Part shown: positions 28,922-40,949 of the stretch, one piece after another
Layout of the letters: the number at the start of each line of letters is the position of its first letter
Numbering within the stretch: position 1 is the first letter of the stretch
DNA from: Closterium sp. Naga37s-1
Lineage: Eukaryota > Streptophyta > Zygnematophyceae > Desmidiales > Closteriaceae
NCBI GenBank assembly: GCA_947471745.1
Contig: CANJKZ010000084.1
Location: 2,526,501 to 2,590,500, forward strand
Length of the DNA: 64,000 bases
Reading direction: 5' to 3'
The notes under the pieces: model-generated
The model's database searches: none
What the model was told of the DNA's origin: nothing
Seen by the model: the letters and a program-made list of their open reading frames with translations, nothing else
Translations under genes and position numbers: made by a program

Positions 28922-29239
28922 GTCAGACGATGGGGTGTTCACGACTCCGACCAAGATGATTCTGAACGCACTTAGCACATCAGAAAAATGTGGAGCTGCT
29001 GTAAACCTGTCGACGTTTAGCGCGTACGTTCGAAGGCCACCAGCCTTTATGGTTACCAGATTGTTCAAGGATATTATGAGTTGTACAATGAAGACTGCGC
29101 AAGAATGAATAAAGGGGCCTTGCACATATGTTATGAGTTGTAAACCAGAGTTGCGCAGAAAACGAATAACGAATCTGTGACAATATGGACTGATGATACA
29201 ATGAATGACTAGAGATAATACAGCGGTCAACCTAGCTAA
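28922..29239 (-). promoter_or_regulatory. 5' flank of GET3
   Basis: Moderate-GC sequence upstream of the GET3 start, including any 5' UTR and promoter. An approximate 60-bp direct repeat is present (ATTATGAGTTGTACAATGAA near 29071 and GTTATGAGTTGTAAACCAGA near 29130). No clear TATA box is assigned. The solo LTR S2 begins at 29245, so the insertion lies about 320 bp from the start codon. Confidence 0.5.
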
Positions 29240-29244
29240 GCGGG

Positions 29245-29396
29245 TGTTGGAAACAAGTAACTTAACGCTTCTGAAGTAATCGAAGCATCGACACGAAACG
29301 AAGCAGACTACAAGCGAAACAACACGCGAGTCAACAAAGGCAACCGATAGAGGTTACGCGAAGGTCAAAGGTCGCTGACCTTTGACCTGACGAAAA
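29245..29396 (+). repeat. Solo LTR S2, first part, TSD GCGGG
   Basis: TGTTGGAAACAAGTAACTTA... S2 continues at 30163-30448 and ends at 44303 (CCCAACA). The exact duplication GCGGG is at 29240-29244 and 44304-44308. It holds the hairpin CAAAGGTC-GCT-GACCTTTG (29366-29384). Elements M and C sit inside it. Confidence 0.9.
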
Positions 29397-30162
29397 TGTC
29401 AGAATGTTGTATTTGTCTAGCCTGCAGTGGGGTGCTCTATAGCGAGTACAGCCCAATCTAGGGTTTCCTATATGTACTCAACTGCTTGCTAGTGAAACCC
29501 CTCCTTTCTTCATTCTTACTTTCTACTGCTACTTCTGACATGGTATCAGAGCAGGTCGATCCCCTTGGGTCGATCCTTTGGGTGGGCCCACCACCTCACT
29601 GCTTCCGCTGCTACTGCTACTCTGTGTGTTGCACGCCCCGTGGCGTGCGACGGATTTTTCATCCCGCCGCGCGCTCGGAGCGTGCGGCGGTTTTCTGCCC
29701 GCCGTGCGCCCCGAGGCGCGCGGCGGTTTTCTGCCCGCCGTGCGCCCCGAGGCGCGCGGCGGCTTTCTGCCCCGTCACTCCGCGCGTCGCTCCCGGGAGG
29801 CGCTGCGACGGGCGACGGGGACCCGCGCGTCGCCCCCCGTCGCCCGTCGCGGCCTGCGCGACCTGCGTAGGGCCCGCGCGCGGCCCGTACAGCCTGCGCG
29901 CGGCCCGTACGGGCTGCGCCAGGCCCGCGCGCGGCCCGTACGGGCTGCGCCAGGCCCGCGCGCGGCCCGTACGGGCAGCGCCAGGCCCGCGCGCGGCCCG
30001 TACGGACTGCGCCAGGCCAGGGCGCGCCTCGGGCCGCCCGCACGCGGTTCGTACGGGATGCGCCAGGCCCGTGGGCGCCCTGTTTTCTCTGCCCCTGCGC
30101 TGCCCGCTGTCCCCCGTGCTTCTGACGGCGCCCCACCCCTGCTGCTGCCCATTCTCCTGACA
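29397..30162 (+). mobile_element. Element M: 766-bp deletion derivative of a family-1-like Copia, TSD GAAAA
   Basis: Plus strand: a 144-bp 5' LTR (29397-29540, TGTCAGAATG...CTTCTGACA), then the primer site TGGTATCAGAGCAGG (29541-29555), then a GC-rich leader, ending ...TTCTCCTGACA. Exact duplication GAAAA at 29392-29396 and 30163-30167. No gag or pol remains, and only about the last 12 bases resemble a 3' LTR. A deletion from leader to LTR tip is inferred. Confidence 0.85.
29640..30100. repeat. GC-rich leader repeats of element M
   Basis: CGCGCGGCCCGTACGGGCTG with GCGCCAGGCC is repeated about six times (29870-30070), preceded by three GCGGTTTTCTGCCCGCCGTG units. GCCCGTACGGGC is palindromic. 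Long open frames over it on both strands are compositional. Confidence 0.85.
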
Positions 30163-30448
30163 GAAAAATGCAGTGCGACAGCAAGGACACATAACTGACT
30201 CGATACTGAGCGGTTACCCGAGTTGTCACTGTATCGAACCGAAACAGCACAAACAGTTACAATAGAATCTTTTCATATTCCTCTGTAATCATATAAAAGC
30301 CTTGTATTCCCATACTATTATCAACTTATCTTGTTCTCACATACCAGTACAAGGTGGTTCAGCAGTCATCATATTACGCTTCTGCAATTACAACATTCCT
30401 ACTTCAACTGATCTTACGGTAGCCTTGAAAGATCCTAAGGGCTATTTT
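30163..30448 (+). repeat. Solo LTR S2, middle part
   Basis: Continues S2 from the GAAAA target (compare 22633 onward in S1) to the ATTTT target at 30444-30448, where element C begins. Confidence 0.9.
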
Positions 30449-30566
30449 TGTTAGAATATTGACAGAATGAGTGACTGAACTAGCAAGCAGGTGGGTACAA
30501 GCAGGTTGTACCCTATATGAACTACCCCACTACAGACTAGATAGACTATAGCATATAAGTTTGACA
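30449..30566 (-). repeat. 3' LTR of element C (118 bp)
   Basis: TGTTAGAATATTGACAG...AAGTTTGACA on the plus strand. The CACCCCCATAGG purine-tract complement follows. Confidence 0.9.
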
Positions 30567-30951
30567 CACCCCCATAGGCAAAGTGGGGGAGAACAAGAGG
30601 TCACAAGACCAGTCAAGAAAGGCAAAGCAAGCTCAGGGTGGATCACAAAGTCACTACACAGTCTGAGCACAAGCAAATGGCCACAAGGCCAGTTCACATG
30701 CAGAGTTATATAAAGGAGAACAAACAATACAGTAAACACAATCTAGCAAGTGTAAGCATGCAGGTATATGTATAGAGAGTACAGTACAAGCAGAGTCAAG
30801 AAGTAAGCAAGTGAGGCACAGTAGGTACAAGGCCTAGAACAGTACAGATTCGCTGATGATCACAAGGCTGAAGTGCCTTGGTGAAAACATCAGAAGTGTT
30901 GGCCCGAGAGGCCACGTAAGCAAGACGAAGCTGACCACGCTGCTGCAACTC

Positions 30952-31380
30952 TCAAGCAAGGAAGTAGCGCAGAGCAATGTGCTTCGTTCTGTGCTCCAGT
31001 CTGTGCTCCTGACACAAGGCAAGCATGGCCTTGTTGTTGACGTACAGAACTGGAGGAGAACGAGGCGCCTCTCCCAAGTCGGTCAGCAGGTAGGTGAGCC
31101 AGCGTAACTCCTGTGCAGCCATGGCCCCAGCGTAGATCTCAGCCTCACAACTGGAGCTGAGAACAGAAGAAGAGCGGGTAGACCGCCAAGAGACAGAACC
31201 GGAGCCAAGACTGAAGGTGTAACCCTGTGACGACCGCTGTGTAGCCAAGTCGTCAACCCAGGAAGCGTCTGCGTAACCAGTGAGGACAACACGAGCCCGC
31301 CCTCCAAGCACGAGCCCCATGCCCGACGTACAGCACAAGTAGCGCAACACCCTCTTCGCAGCATCTCAGTGCACCATTCG
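30952..31380 (-). pseudogene. RNase H (element C)
   Basis: LRYLCCTSGMGLVLGGRARV, GYADASWVDD, SSSCEAEIYAGAMAAQELRW, YVNNKAMLALCQEHRLEHRT. It matches A except for scattered changes (D to N in YVDN, H to Y in GHAD) and a premature stop after RYFLA. It is cut off from RT by stops at 31380-31570. Confidence 0.8.
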
Positions 31381-31569
31381 GTGCCTACCGGGAGCCACGT
31401 AGAGAGCCAGAAGGCTGAGAGGGTATGCGAGGTCAGGTCGTGTGCAAGTCATCAGTTACATGAGGCAGCCCACAAGCTCTGGATACGGGCCACTCGGCTC
31501 TATGGACTCGTCCAAAGGTGGAGCTGAGAGTGAGTGACCGGTAGGCAGAGGAGTGGACTGTGGCGAGGA

Positions 31570-32322
31570 TTACGTGAAGCCGAAGCGCTGAAGGACCTGC
31601 TGCACCATGTGTGACTGAGTCAAGGTAATGGTGCGCTGTGCTCTGTCCCGGGTGATCCGCAAGCCAAGATAGCTTGTCAGCTCACCCAAGTCTGTGCACG
31701 TGTGTCTCTTCTGCAGCTCGGACTTCACGTGGGCGAGTGCCTCAGTGTCAGCAGTAGCAAAGACCAAGTCGTCTACGTACACGAGAACGTAGAACGGCGG
31801 CAGAGTGGTGTCAGTGCGAAGAAACAGCGACGGGTCAGCAGTGGAAGGAGCAAAACCAAGAGCAGCAAGAGTCATCCTCAGTGTGTCGTGCCACTCACGG
31901 GGTGCCTGGCGGAGACCGTAGACTGGCCGCCTGAGGCTCCGCTGGGTAACAGTAGGAAACGACCCAGTGAAGCCAGGTGGGCGGCGCAGCCAGATCTCCT
32001 CGTGCAGGCTGCCCCGTAGGAAGGCTGTGCTGAAGTCAAGCGACTGTAGCTCGTAGTCACGCTGAGCGGCGACGTGCAGCAGCACCCGAAGAGTGGTCAT
32101 CTTCGGGGTAGGGGAGAAGGTCTGGAAGAAGTCAACTCCCTGTCGCTGACTGAAGCCACGTGCAACGTAACGCGCCTTGAAGACAGGCTGAGAACCCGGC
32201 GGCCGCTTCACCCTGAAGGTCCACATGCCACTGACGATGTTCGCCCCGGGCGGGGAACCTCGTCGACGTAGGTGCCTGTGGACTTCCAGGAAGCCATCTC
32301 GGCGTCCATGGCTGCCTGCCAC
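31570..32322 (-). pseudogene. Reverse transcriptase (element C)
   Basis: 250 codons: FKARYVARGFSQRQGVDFFQ, LDFSTAFLRGSLHEEIWLRR, YGLRQAPREWHD, LVYVDDLVFATAD, LGLRITRDRAQRTITLTQSH. It keeps the SQRQGVD segment lost in A. A 1-base loss near 32255 breaks the link to the preceding domain, and a stop at 31570 cuts it from RNase H. Confidence 0.8.
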
Positions 32323-33720
32323 TGAGAGGAGTAGGGACCCTCTATCGCCTCAGCGTAAGAGCGCGGGGTCGGGATGTCTGGTGCATCCGGGTCTCCCTCA
32401 AGGGCAAGCAGCATGGACACGAGATGAGGTACAGCAGCGGCAAAGCACTCAAACTCCTCCTGCCTGTCCTCAAGAACGTCCGTGCCAAGAGCACACTCAC
32501 CCCCGACGGACGGAGGGCAGACAGACGCACACGCAGACTCACCAACAAGACTAGTGGCGTAGTCTAGGTGACAGGCTGCAGCAAAGTCAACAAGCTCAGC
32601 AACGAGAGCAGACGCAGCAGTGGACTCAAACAAAGGGTCGTGACAACAGTGGTCAGAAAGCGCGTGACAGCAGGACGAACAGCACGAAGGGAGTCAGACT
32701 CCGGGTCAGGACCGTCAGGAAGAGAGAACGCAGGAGGAGACGGCAGAGGGACACGCTGTGGAGCAGTGGAAGGATGCAGTGTCATAGAGTGAGTGCCAAG
32801 GACAGGAGGAGAACGCGGACGCGAAACAGGACGACCAGTGCGAACAGTGCGGACAGGCAACGCAGAGCGAGACTCAGGCAACGCAGGACGAGACTCAGGC
32901 AACACAGGACGCGACTCAGGCTCACGACGCTGCGTAAGACCTCTAGTCGGTCCAGAGTAAGGAGAAGGACCAGGCAGTGGAGAGGTCGGCTATAACAGTG
33001 ACTGTGACTGGACAGGCGGTGGACTCAGTAAAGGAGGAGTAGGACCAGGAGAAGGCGGGAGACCAAGAACCTGCTGAAGGAGCGGAACGTAGTACGGCCG
33101 CGGCCACGCAGAGCCTCCAGAAACAGTAGAGACAGCACCAGTACCCTCAGCTCCAGGGTCGCCAGCTACAACTCCCGCAGCACCACCAGCTCCAGTACCT
33201 CCAGCAGCTCCAGCTCCAGAAGCACCTCCAGTAGCAACAGCTCTAGCACCTGCAGCTCCAACATCTGCAGAACCACCAGCCCCAACAGCACCAGTACCTC
33301 CAGTAGCACCTCCAGTAACTCCAGCACTAGCAGCACCTCCAGCAGCTCCAGAAGCACCTCTAGCAGCTCCAGCACCAGCAGCACCTCCAGCAGCTCCAGC
33401 AGCACCTCCAGCACCAGCAGCACCAGCAGCACCTCGACAGCGCCGAGCGTACCACTCACGAAGCTGCTGCGGAGAGAGGGGCTCTCGCCGCGACGGGACA
33501 CCCGGAGGACCTCCAGACGCAGCACGCTCAGGCTCAGCACCCCTAGGCTCAGCACTCCCAGACTCAGCACCCCCAGGCTCAGCACCGCTAGGCTCCACAC
33601 ACTCAGGCTCAGCACCCCCAGGCTCCGCACCCTCAGACAGAGAAACCCCAGGCTCAGCACCCCCAGGCCCCGCACCCGCAGGCTCAGCACCCCTAGCAGC
33701 ACCTGAGTCGACAGCTACCT
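32208..33720 (-). pseudogene. Pol linker and pre-RT segment (element C)
   Basis: Two or three frames: VGGECALGTDVLEDRQEEFE and PRSYAEAIEGPYSS (32208-32633); an Arg/Ser/Pro stretch (32564-32905); and the Gly/Ala linker with GAEPGG and GAAGAA repeats, REPLSPQQLREWYARRCRG and RPYYVPLLQQVLGLPPSPG (32990-33720). Function of the linker is unknown. It lies between integrase and RT in all family-1 copies. Confidence 0.7.
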
Positions 33721-34486
33721 CAACCGGCTCGGCAGGGTCTACCTGAGACACACCGGAGGGGGCAGGACCCTGAGGGGGGAGGGGGTCTAATGGAGGAGTA
33801 CCTGGTGCTAGGAAGAGTGGCGGGGGGGGGGAGAGAGGCAGTGCGGTAGGGAAAGAGACAGTAGTAAGACACCGACTCGTCAAACGTGACGTCTTGAGAG
33901 GACAGAACACGACGCGAGGTGGGGTGGTAGAACTGCCACCCGGGTGCGTCAGGGGGGAAGCCAAGGAAGACGCAGGGAACGGCACGGGAGGACAGCTTGT
34001 CCGCTGAAGTATCGCGGACAAAAGCTCGAGATCCCCAGACACGGAACACAGACGCATCGCCAACCTTCCCCGTCCACCGCAGAGTAGGTGTGGTCTCCGG
34101 CAAGGAGACACGAGGCTGAAGGTTGATCTGATGCGCAGCGTACTGAACCGCGAACGGCCACAGAAAATGGGGAGCAGCCGCATGGATCATGGACGTACGA
34201 GCGACGTCCATGACCATGCCAATGCGGCACTCAGCAATCCCATTTTGCTGTGGGGAGGCCAGAAGCGTGAACGTCTGGCGGATGCCCTCCGCACGACAGA
34301 AGGCCCCCAAAAGGTCGGAGGAAAACTCACCACCTTTGTCTGAGTGCAGACGCAGAACAGGAATGTCCGAGCCGAAACTCTCGCTGAGCTGGCGATGGGC
34401 ACCGCGGATCCAGTCGATCAACACCTCAGTGACCTCACCCTTGCTGCGCAAGGGGAAGACTTTGGTGTAACGCGAGTAGTCGTCAA
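33721..34486 (-). pseudogene. Integrase core and C-terminal part (element C), 3' of D
   Basis: Starts DYSRYTKVFPLRSKGEVTEV right at the D boundary. It then has LRLHSDKGGEFSSDLL, PQQNGIAECRIGMVMDVART, INLQPRVSLPETTPTLRWTG and VTFDESVSYY. Asp and Glu of the catalytic triad are kept. The frame shifts at a C run near 33826-33835. Confidence 0.85.
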
Positions 34487-35305
34487 TGTTATAGTCACAA
34501 TAGGCTTGAATGTGCCTAAAACGAAAGATAGAGAGCACAGACGGATTTCTGCACAGCGGCTTCAAACGTTGATAGCGTTCTGCTCACAGCTGCAAATGAC
34601 TTGATTCAAATTGGATCTGGAGCGTCTTCACGTCGTCTACAATTAGCAATTTAGATTTCACGATTTGATAAAGAATTGACGACACAGCGTCGGTTTGAAC
34701 GAACGGTACTATGGCAGCCACTATAGTCTTAGAACACAAGATAGGAAGAGTTACGAGTTGGGAATGACTCCCAGCTCCTACAAACCCCAAGAGCCGAGGT
34801 ACAGTGATGTGGAACAGTGCCACACTGTCCCCAACCACGAAGGGTCTCGAAACTACCCTTCACTAGGGCCTACACCAAGTGAAATGTTACACTACACAAA
34901 GTAATGTAACTATCTTCAATATCTTGAGGTGTACCCTTTTGGCGAGCTTCGAAATCACTTGAGGCTTGACACCAAGGCTCGGGCTCTTCATCACAAACTC
35001 ATCCTTGAGTTCTTGATGGGTCTGCTGCACACACCTGCGACACGCCGAACGTTCGACACAGGACAAAATAGAAACCGCGCACGACAAAATAGAAACCGCG
35101 CGCGAGACACAAACGACCGCGTAACACGCGTCTAGCGATAACTCGCTATTGACTCGACACACACACTCGACATCATGACTCAACATTCACACACAATTAT
35201 AAGCATGAAATATATATTATCCCATGCCCTCATACCATTCCATACACACACACATTCACGCACACGGACAACAAGCCGAGTGCAAACCGTAGGGTTGCAC
35301 CAACA
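34487..35305 (-). repeat. 3' LTR of element D (819 bp)
   Basis: TGTTATAGTCACAATAGGCT...GTTGCACCAACA. Adjoins the purine tract at 35306-35318 (minus strand CCGAGGGGGAGTT). Confidence 0.95.
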
Positions 35306-35346
35306 AACTCCCCCTCGGATTGTTGACCTTAGGATATGTTGCTCTC

Positions 35347-38300
35347 TCAGTTCAGAGCCATCCCAGCCAGCTTGCAACACTTCCAATGCTGCTGCTCCAC
35401 CAGCCTCTTGGTCATCATGTCAGCCGGCTGCCCCGTGGTCTTCACGTAGCGCAACTCAACTTCACCCGCGGTTACCATGCTCCTCGTCCAATGCCACTTC
35501 ACCCTCATGTGCTTCGTGAGTCCATGCAACACAGGGTTCTTAGCAAGAGCAATGGCACCCTGGCTGTCACAGTACAGTGGGGTAGGTCCTTGCTGCTCCT
35601 CCCCCAATTCAGCCAACAAACGCCGCTGCCACACAATCTTCCGTACGGCACGGAAGAGTGCCATGTACTCGGACTCCACCGAGCTCAAAGCTTGGTCAAC
35701 CTGCTTCTTGCTCTCCCAAGCAGTTGGGCCTCCACCAACACAGCATATGAAGCCTCCCACACTTGTCATGTCCTCTGGTTCTGATGCATATGAAGCATCC
35801 GAGTAGGCGGTGAGGAACAAACGCCCGGGTTCAACACCATCCGCGCCCTTTTGGCGCCTTTGTGCCGCCGCCGAGTATTGCAGCCCAACGGTCGGTGTTT
35901 GGCCAAGATACTTGGCCACCCTCATTCCAGCTACTACCTGCTCCTCATTAGGGCATTGCACAACCCTAGCCAGCTGCCCGGTAGCAAACGCGACGTCCGG
36001 TCGGGTGTTTACCGCCGCATACATGAGGCTGCCCACCAACGAGTGAAATCGGCGCCTCTCCTCTTCACCAACGCTCTCCTCCTCTGGTCCCTTCACACAC
36101 TTGAACCCAGAGGGAAAGGGTGTAGCCACATGGCCTTCACTCTGCCCAAAGTTGGCAGCCAAATCCTCCAGGTACTTTCGTTGATGCACCCGCATGCACC
36201 GCTTCTCCACATCTCGTTCGATGTGGAGCCCAAGGTAGAAGCTCACGTCACCAAGGGCCTTGCACTTGAACTTGTCTTGAAGTTTCAGCATCACCTCCTT
36301 CACAAGGTCAGAAGAGGGTGAGAAAATGAGGATGTCATCCACATAAACCACCATGAAACTCCTCTGCTCCCCCTCGCCAAGCATGAACAAGGAGTGATCG
36401 GCCGTTGAGGGAGTGAAGCCGATCCCCTCCAACACTTCGCGCAGCTTCATGTACCATTGCCTAGGGGCCTGCTTCAGCCCATAGAGGGCCTTCTTCAGCT
36501 TCCACACTCTGCCACTACCATCATCAAACCCCTCTGGCTGCGCCATAAAAATCTCCTCCTCAAGGATGCCGTTAAGGAATGCCGTTACGATGTCCATTTG
36601 CTTTACTACCCATCCTTTGATGGCGGCTCCCGCGAATAGGGTTCGCAGCGTCGTCGGCTTCACCACAGAGGCAAACAGCTCCTTGAAGTCCACCTTCTCC
36701 TTCTGCTGGTACCCCTTGGCTACAAGCCTAGACTTGTAGCGCTCGATCTTGCCGTTGGCATCTTACTTGATTTTGAAGAGCCACTTGGACGTTATCGCCG
36801 TACGCCCCTCCGGTAGCTCCACCAATTCAAACGTGTCATTCTCCTCGATGCTCTTCAGCTCACTCTCCATGGCCTTCTTCCACTCCTCAGCATCACTACT
36901 CTCCAAAGCCTCCTTGAGAGTTGCTGGTTCTCCCGGCATCTCCACCGGAGAGAAGAACGCGAAGGCACACTCCTCGTAGTCACTCTCCTCGTCGTCTCCG
37001 ACCATCATTGCCGCTCCGGCCAGGGCTGTCTTGCCCTGCTTTCCCGGCGCATCATAGGTCAGCCTATTAGGGGGTTGAACTCTCCTCTTCCCGCTTCCTT
37101 CCTCCTCAGCTGCAGGGACTTGAAGGCCTTGGCGTTGCTGCGGTGTGGCTCGAATCCGTGGAGCACTCGTAGTACGGGAAGGGAGTGACGGTGCACGCTC
37201 GCTCACTTGCTGCACCTCCTCCTCTTCTTCCTCTGCATCATTGGCCTCCTCTCCCCCATTCACAAGGGAGGATTGCCTTGTGGTTGTGCTGCCGCTGCTC
37301 AGCTCCAAAGGCAGCTCCACATGCTCCAAAACGGAACTCTTCACCTCCCCAAACCGCACGCCTATCTTCGCCTCATTCTCCGCCTTCCAATCCTTGTACA
37401 TGAAGTTCTCCATGAACTTGCAGTCCCTGCTCACCAAGAACTTCTTGGTGAATGGGTCCCAAAGAAGCCATCCCTTGCTGTTTTGAGCCATGCCCAAGTG
37501 CACGGCCCACACCGCCTTGGCACCAAGCTTGTTGTGCCGAAGATGCTTAGGCACGAGCGCCATGCACATGCACCCGAACACCCGAAGCATATCCACCTTT
37601 GGCTTCCTTCCTAGCCACTCCACATAGGGCACCCATTTGTCTGCTCCCACATGAGTCAAGGCTCTGTTCTTGGCCACACACGCGCTCTGCACCGCATCAG
37701 GCCAGAAATAGTCGGGTAGCCCGGCTTCAATGAGCAACCCGCGTGCCGCCTCCGTGATTGTGCGGTTCGCTCGCTCGGCGATGCCGTTCATTGCAGGGGA
37801 GTATGGCATGGTGAGGGAGTGCCGAATACCATTCTTCTTCAGCCACAACCCAAACTCCTTGCTCAGGAACTCTCCCCCTCGATCGGTGCGGATTGACTTG
37901 ACTAGACGGTCTTGTTGCCGCTCCACCATCGGGAACCAATCCGTCTTCAACGTTTCAGTCACGTTGCTCTTCTTGGCCAGCACGTACACCCAAGTCATGC
38001 GGGTGTAGACGTCGACAATGGTGAGAAAATACTCAGCTCCAGCAGCTCCAAGCTTCAGGGGGCCCACCACGTCCATCACCACCTCATCAAGCGGTGCCTT
38101 TGCCGTTGCCTCCGAACTAGGGAACGGAAACCGGGTGAACTTGGCTTGAATGCACGTCGGGCAGCCAAGCACCTCATCGGGCTCCCCCTTCACACGTATG
38201 CCAGCAACCATCTCATTCTTCACTAGCTGCTGCAAGATGGGCAGGGCCACATGCCCCATGCGCCGATGCAAGGTGAGCCAATCACACTCCCCCGTAGCCG

Positions 38301-40116
38301 AAGTTGGATTGGAGAATGCCGCGCTCGCAATAGCGCCCCACATACTCTCTCCGTAGTCCTCCTCCGCTGCTGCCTCTGGGTTCTCCTCACCCTTTTGCTG
38401 CTCCTTGGTTGCTGCACCACTCTCCTTAGGTTCACTGAACTTGCTGGTCCCTCCAGGTTTGCTCTTCTTGCGCTCATTCTCCTTAGCGCGACCATTCGCG
38501 CCATCGTCGCTACCGACCGCTCCATCCTTGGTGCTGATGCTTGCTGCCACTTGCCTCTCCTTAGGCATAGGGACCACTGGGATCTGCCACATCTCGTTGT
38601 AGACATCCCTGTCCTCATGAAGGTCCCAAAGAATTCGATCGCCAAGCCTTGCGGTGTAGGTCTTGGCTCCCTTCGAGTTCGTGTCCATGCCGGCCTTTGC
38701 CAACCGCCGCACGGAAATCAGGTTTGCAGCAAGGCTGGGCACCCAAAGCACGTTTTTGAGGCCCACCATCTTCCCATCAGCACCCTTGAACATGGCCTTG
38801 CCCATGCCTTTCACCTCTGCTCGCTGCCCCAAAGCCGATGTGACATGCTTCACCGGTGACGGCTCGAGTTCGGTGAGCAAGTCCGGGCGAGGTGTCATGC
38901 TATAGGTAGCGCCACTATCAATCACCCAATAGTCCAGGGGATGTAGGGTCACCTTCCCCACAGCTGCTGGCTCCTCAAAGCCTTCATCCTTCTCTGGACC
39001 AGCCGGTACTTGCGTCGACACGAAGTAGAATAGACCCGGGTATCGATCGTCGCTCGGGTCCTTGTCGTTGTCTCCGCTCTTCATGTTTGCAGCTCCGCCA
39101 CCGCGACCGCCACGGCCTCCACGGCCTCGTCCTCTCCCTCCTCCTGCTCCTCTACCCTCTTGGCCTTGAGCAGGGGTCCAACCATCAGGGAGTTTGTAGC
39201 AGTCGCGCCACATGTGTCCGCTCTTGTGACAATAGTGACACTCGCCGTCGAATCGGCCGCGACCGCGTCCGTAGCTCTTGTCGTCGCTGCCGTAACCGCC
39301 ACTCCTGCGGCCTCCGCCGAAGTTGCTGCCACCAAACCTTCCTCCCCCTCGTCCTCTGCCTCTTCCTCGACCATATCCACGGCCGATGCTCGCTGCCCCA
39401 GCGCCATCCACACTCGCCAACTCACGGCGGCGGAAATCCTCTTGAAGGATAGCTCGCTTCACGTCTTCAAGCGAGAGGCGGGGCAAGTCGCGATTAAGGT
39501 TGATGATGAGCGAGGACCATGACTCCGGGAGTAAGGCCAGCAACTTGGTCTTCTTTTGGAGCTCACTGTAGTTCAAATCAGCTCCCTCAAGCCGCGTCAA
39601 CAAGTCGAAGAATTTCTGCACCCCTTCTTCAACCGCTTCATTTTCTTCAATTCGTAGTGCCGCCATTTGCCGTTCCAACACCACCGCTACCGCCGCTGTT
39701 GCAGGAGCATGTACACCCTTGAGAGCAGCCCATGCCTTTGGTCCTTTCTCTGGTTCACGCTGGAATGGCTTGATGTGACGGATCTGACTGCTCCCCAACG
39801 CTTGCCCAAGTAAGAGATAGCCTTGTGCGCTCTTCCGCACCCACGGGCTCTTCTCCGGGTCGTTCTCGGGGCGCATCTCCGTTCCTTCCATCACCTCCAG
39901 CAGGTCATAGTGGTCAAAGATGTTCTCCATCTTGAAGGACCATTCAGCAAAGTTGTCACCGTTGAACTTGTCAAGCCCAAACACCCTAGGCTCATCCCTA
40001 GGTGGGCCAAGACTTGGTTGCATGGGCGCCATGGCTGAATCACGGAGTTGGCCTTGAGCTTGAGCTTCTCCACTGCCACCAGCACCTCTGCCACCCCTTT
40101 CCTCAGGTCCAGACAT
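35347..40116 (-). CDS. Gag-Pol polyprotein of element D, one internal TAA
   Basis: One frame of 1,590 codons from MSGPEERGG (first ATG after the primer site) to the stop after MALN. TAA at 36765-36763 is codon 1118, in the RT N-terminus (WLFKIK*DANGKIERYK). Gag: UBN2-like FNGDNFAEWSFKMENIFDHY, then knuckle CHYCHKSGHMWRDC (CX2CX4HX4C). Protease DYWVIDSGATYSM. Integrase LHRRMGHVALP with CPTCIQAK, VVMDVVGP, IRTDRGGEF, NGIAERANRT (D, D, E all present). RT MDIVTAFLNG, FMVVYVDDILIF. RNase H YSDASYASEPED, SVESEYMALF, YCDSQGAIALAKN. Readthrough or another copy would be needed for RT. Confidence 0.93.
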
Positions 40117-40136
40117 TGTCGAAACTGCTCCAAGGG

Positions 40137-40148
40137 CCTCTGATACCA
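40137..40148 (-). promoter_or_regulatory. Primer-binding site of element D
   Basis: TGGTATCAGAGG on the minus strand, two bases after the 5' LTR end. Complementary to the 3' end of initiator tRNA-Met in plants. Confidence 0.85.
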
Positions 40149-40150
40149 CT

Positions 40151-40949
40151 TGTTATAGTCACAATAGGCTTGAATGTGCCTAAAACGAAAGATAGAGAGC
40201 ACAGACGGATTTCTGCACAGCGGCTTCAAACGTTGATAGCGTTCTGCTCACAGATGCAAATGACTTGATTCAAATTGGATCTGGAGCGTCTTCACGTCGT
40301 CTACAATTAGCAATTTAGATTGCACGATTTGATAAAGAATTGACGACACAGCGTCGGTTTGAACGAACGGTACTATGGCAGCCACTATAGTCTTAGAACA
40401 CAAGATAGGAAGAGTTACGAGTTGGGAATGACTCCCAGCTCCTACAAACCCCAAGAGCCGAGGTACAGTGATGTGGAACAGTGCCACACTGTCCCCAACC
40501 ACGAAGGGTCTCGAAACTACCCTTCACTAGGGCCTACACCAAGTGAAATGTTACACTACACAAAGTAATGTAACTATCTTCAATATCTTGAGGTGTACCC
40601 TTTTTGGCGAGCTTCGAAATCACTTGAGGCTTGACACCAAGGCTCGGGCTCTTCATCACAAACTCATCCTTGAGTTCTTGATGGGTCTGCTGCACACACC
40701 TGCGACACGCCAAACGTTCGACACAGGACAAAATAGAAACCGCGCGCGAGACACAAACGACCGCGTAACACGCGTCTAGCGATAACTCGCTATTGACTCG
40801 ACACACACACTCGACATCATGACTCAACATTCACACACAATTATAAGCATGAAATATATATTATCCCATGCCCTCATACCATTCCATACACACACACATT
40901 CACGCACACGGACAACAAGCCGAGTGCAAACCGTAGGGTTGCACCAACA
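40151..40949 (-). repeat. 5' LTR of element D (799 bp)
   Basis: Almost identical to the 3' LTR apart from the 21-bp duplication. Ends at the GTCAA duplication. Confidence 0.95.

Larger units (their letters stand above)
34487..40949 (-). mobile_element. Element D: nearly intact family-2 Copia, TSD GTCAA
   Basis: 6,463 bp with an exact 5-bp duplication GTCAA (34482-34486, 40950-40954). LTRs are 819 and 799 bp, differing mainly by a 21-bp tandem duplication (GACAAAATAGAAACCGCGC type) in the 3' LTR and one T in a T run. One Gag-Pol frame fills the interior, with a single internal stop. It is the youngest insertion in the S2 stack. Confidence 0.97.

Noticed and set aside
29486-30198. Arg/Ala/Pro-rich frames of 200 or more codons on both strands
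   Set aside because: Compositional frames across the GC-rich array of element M.
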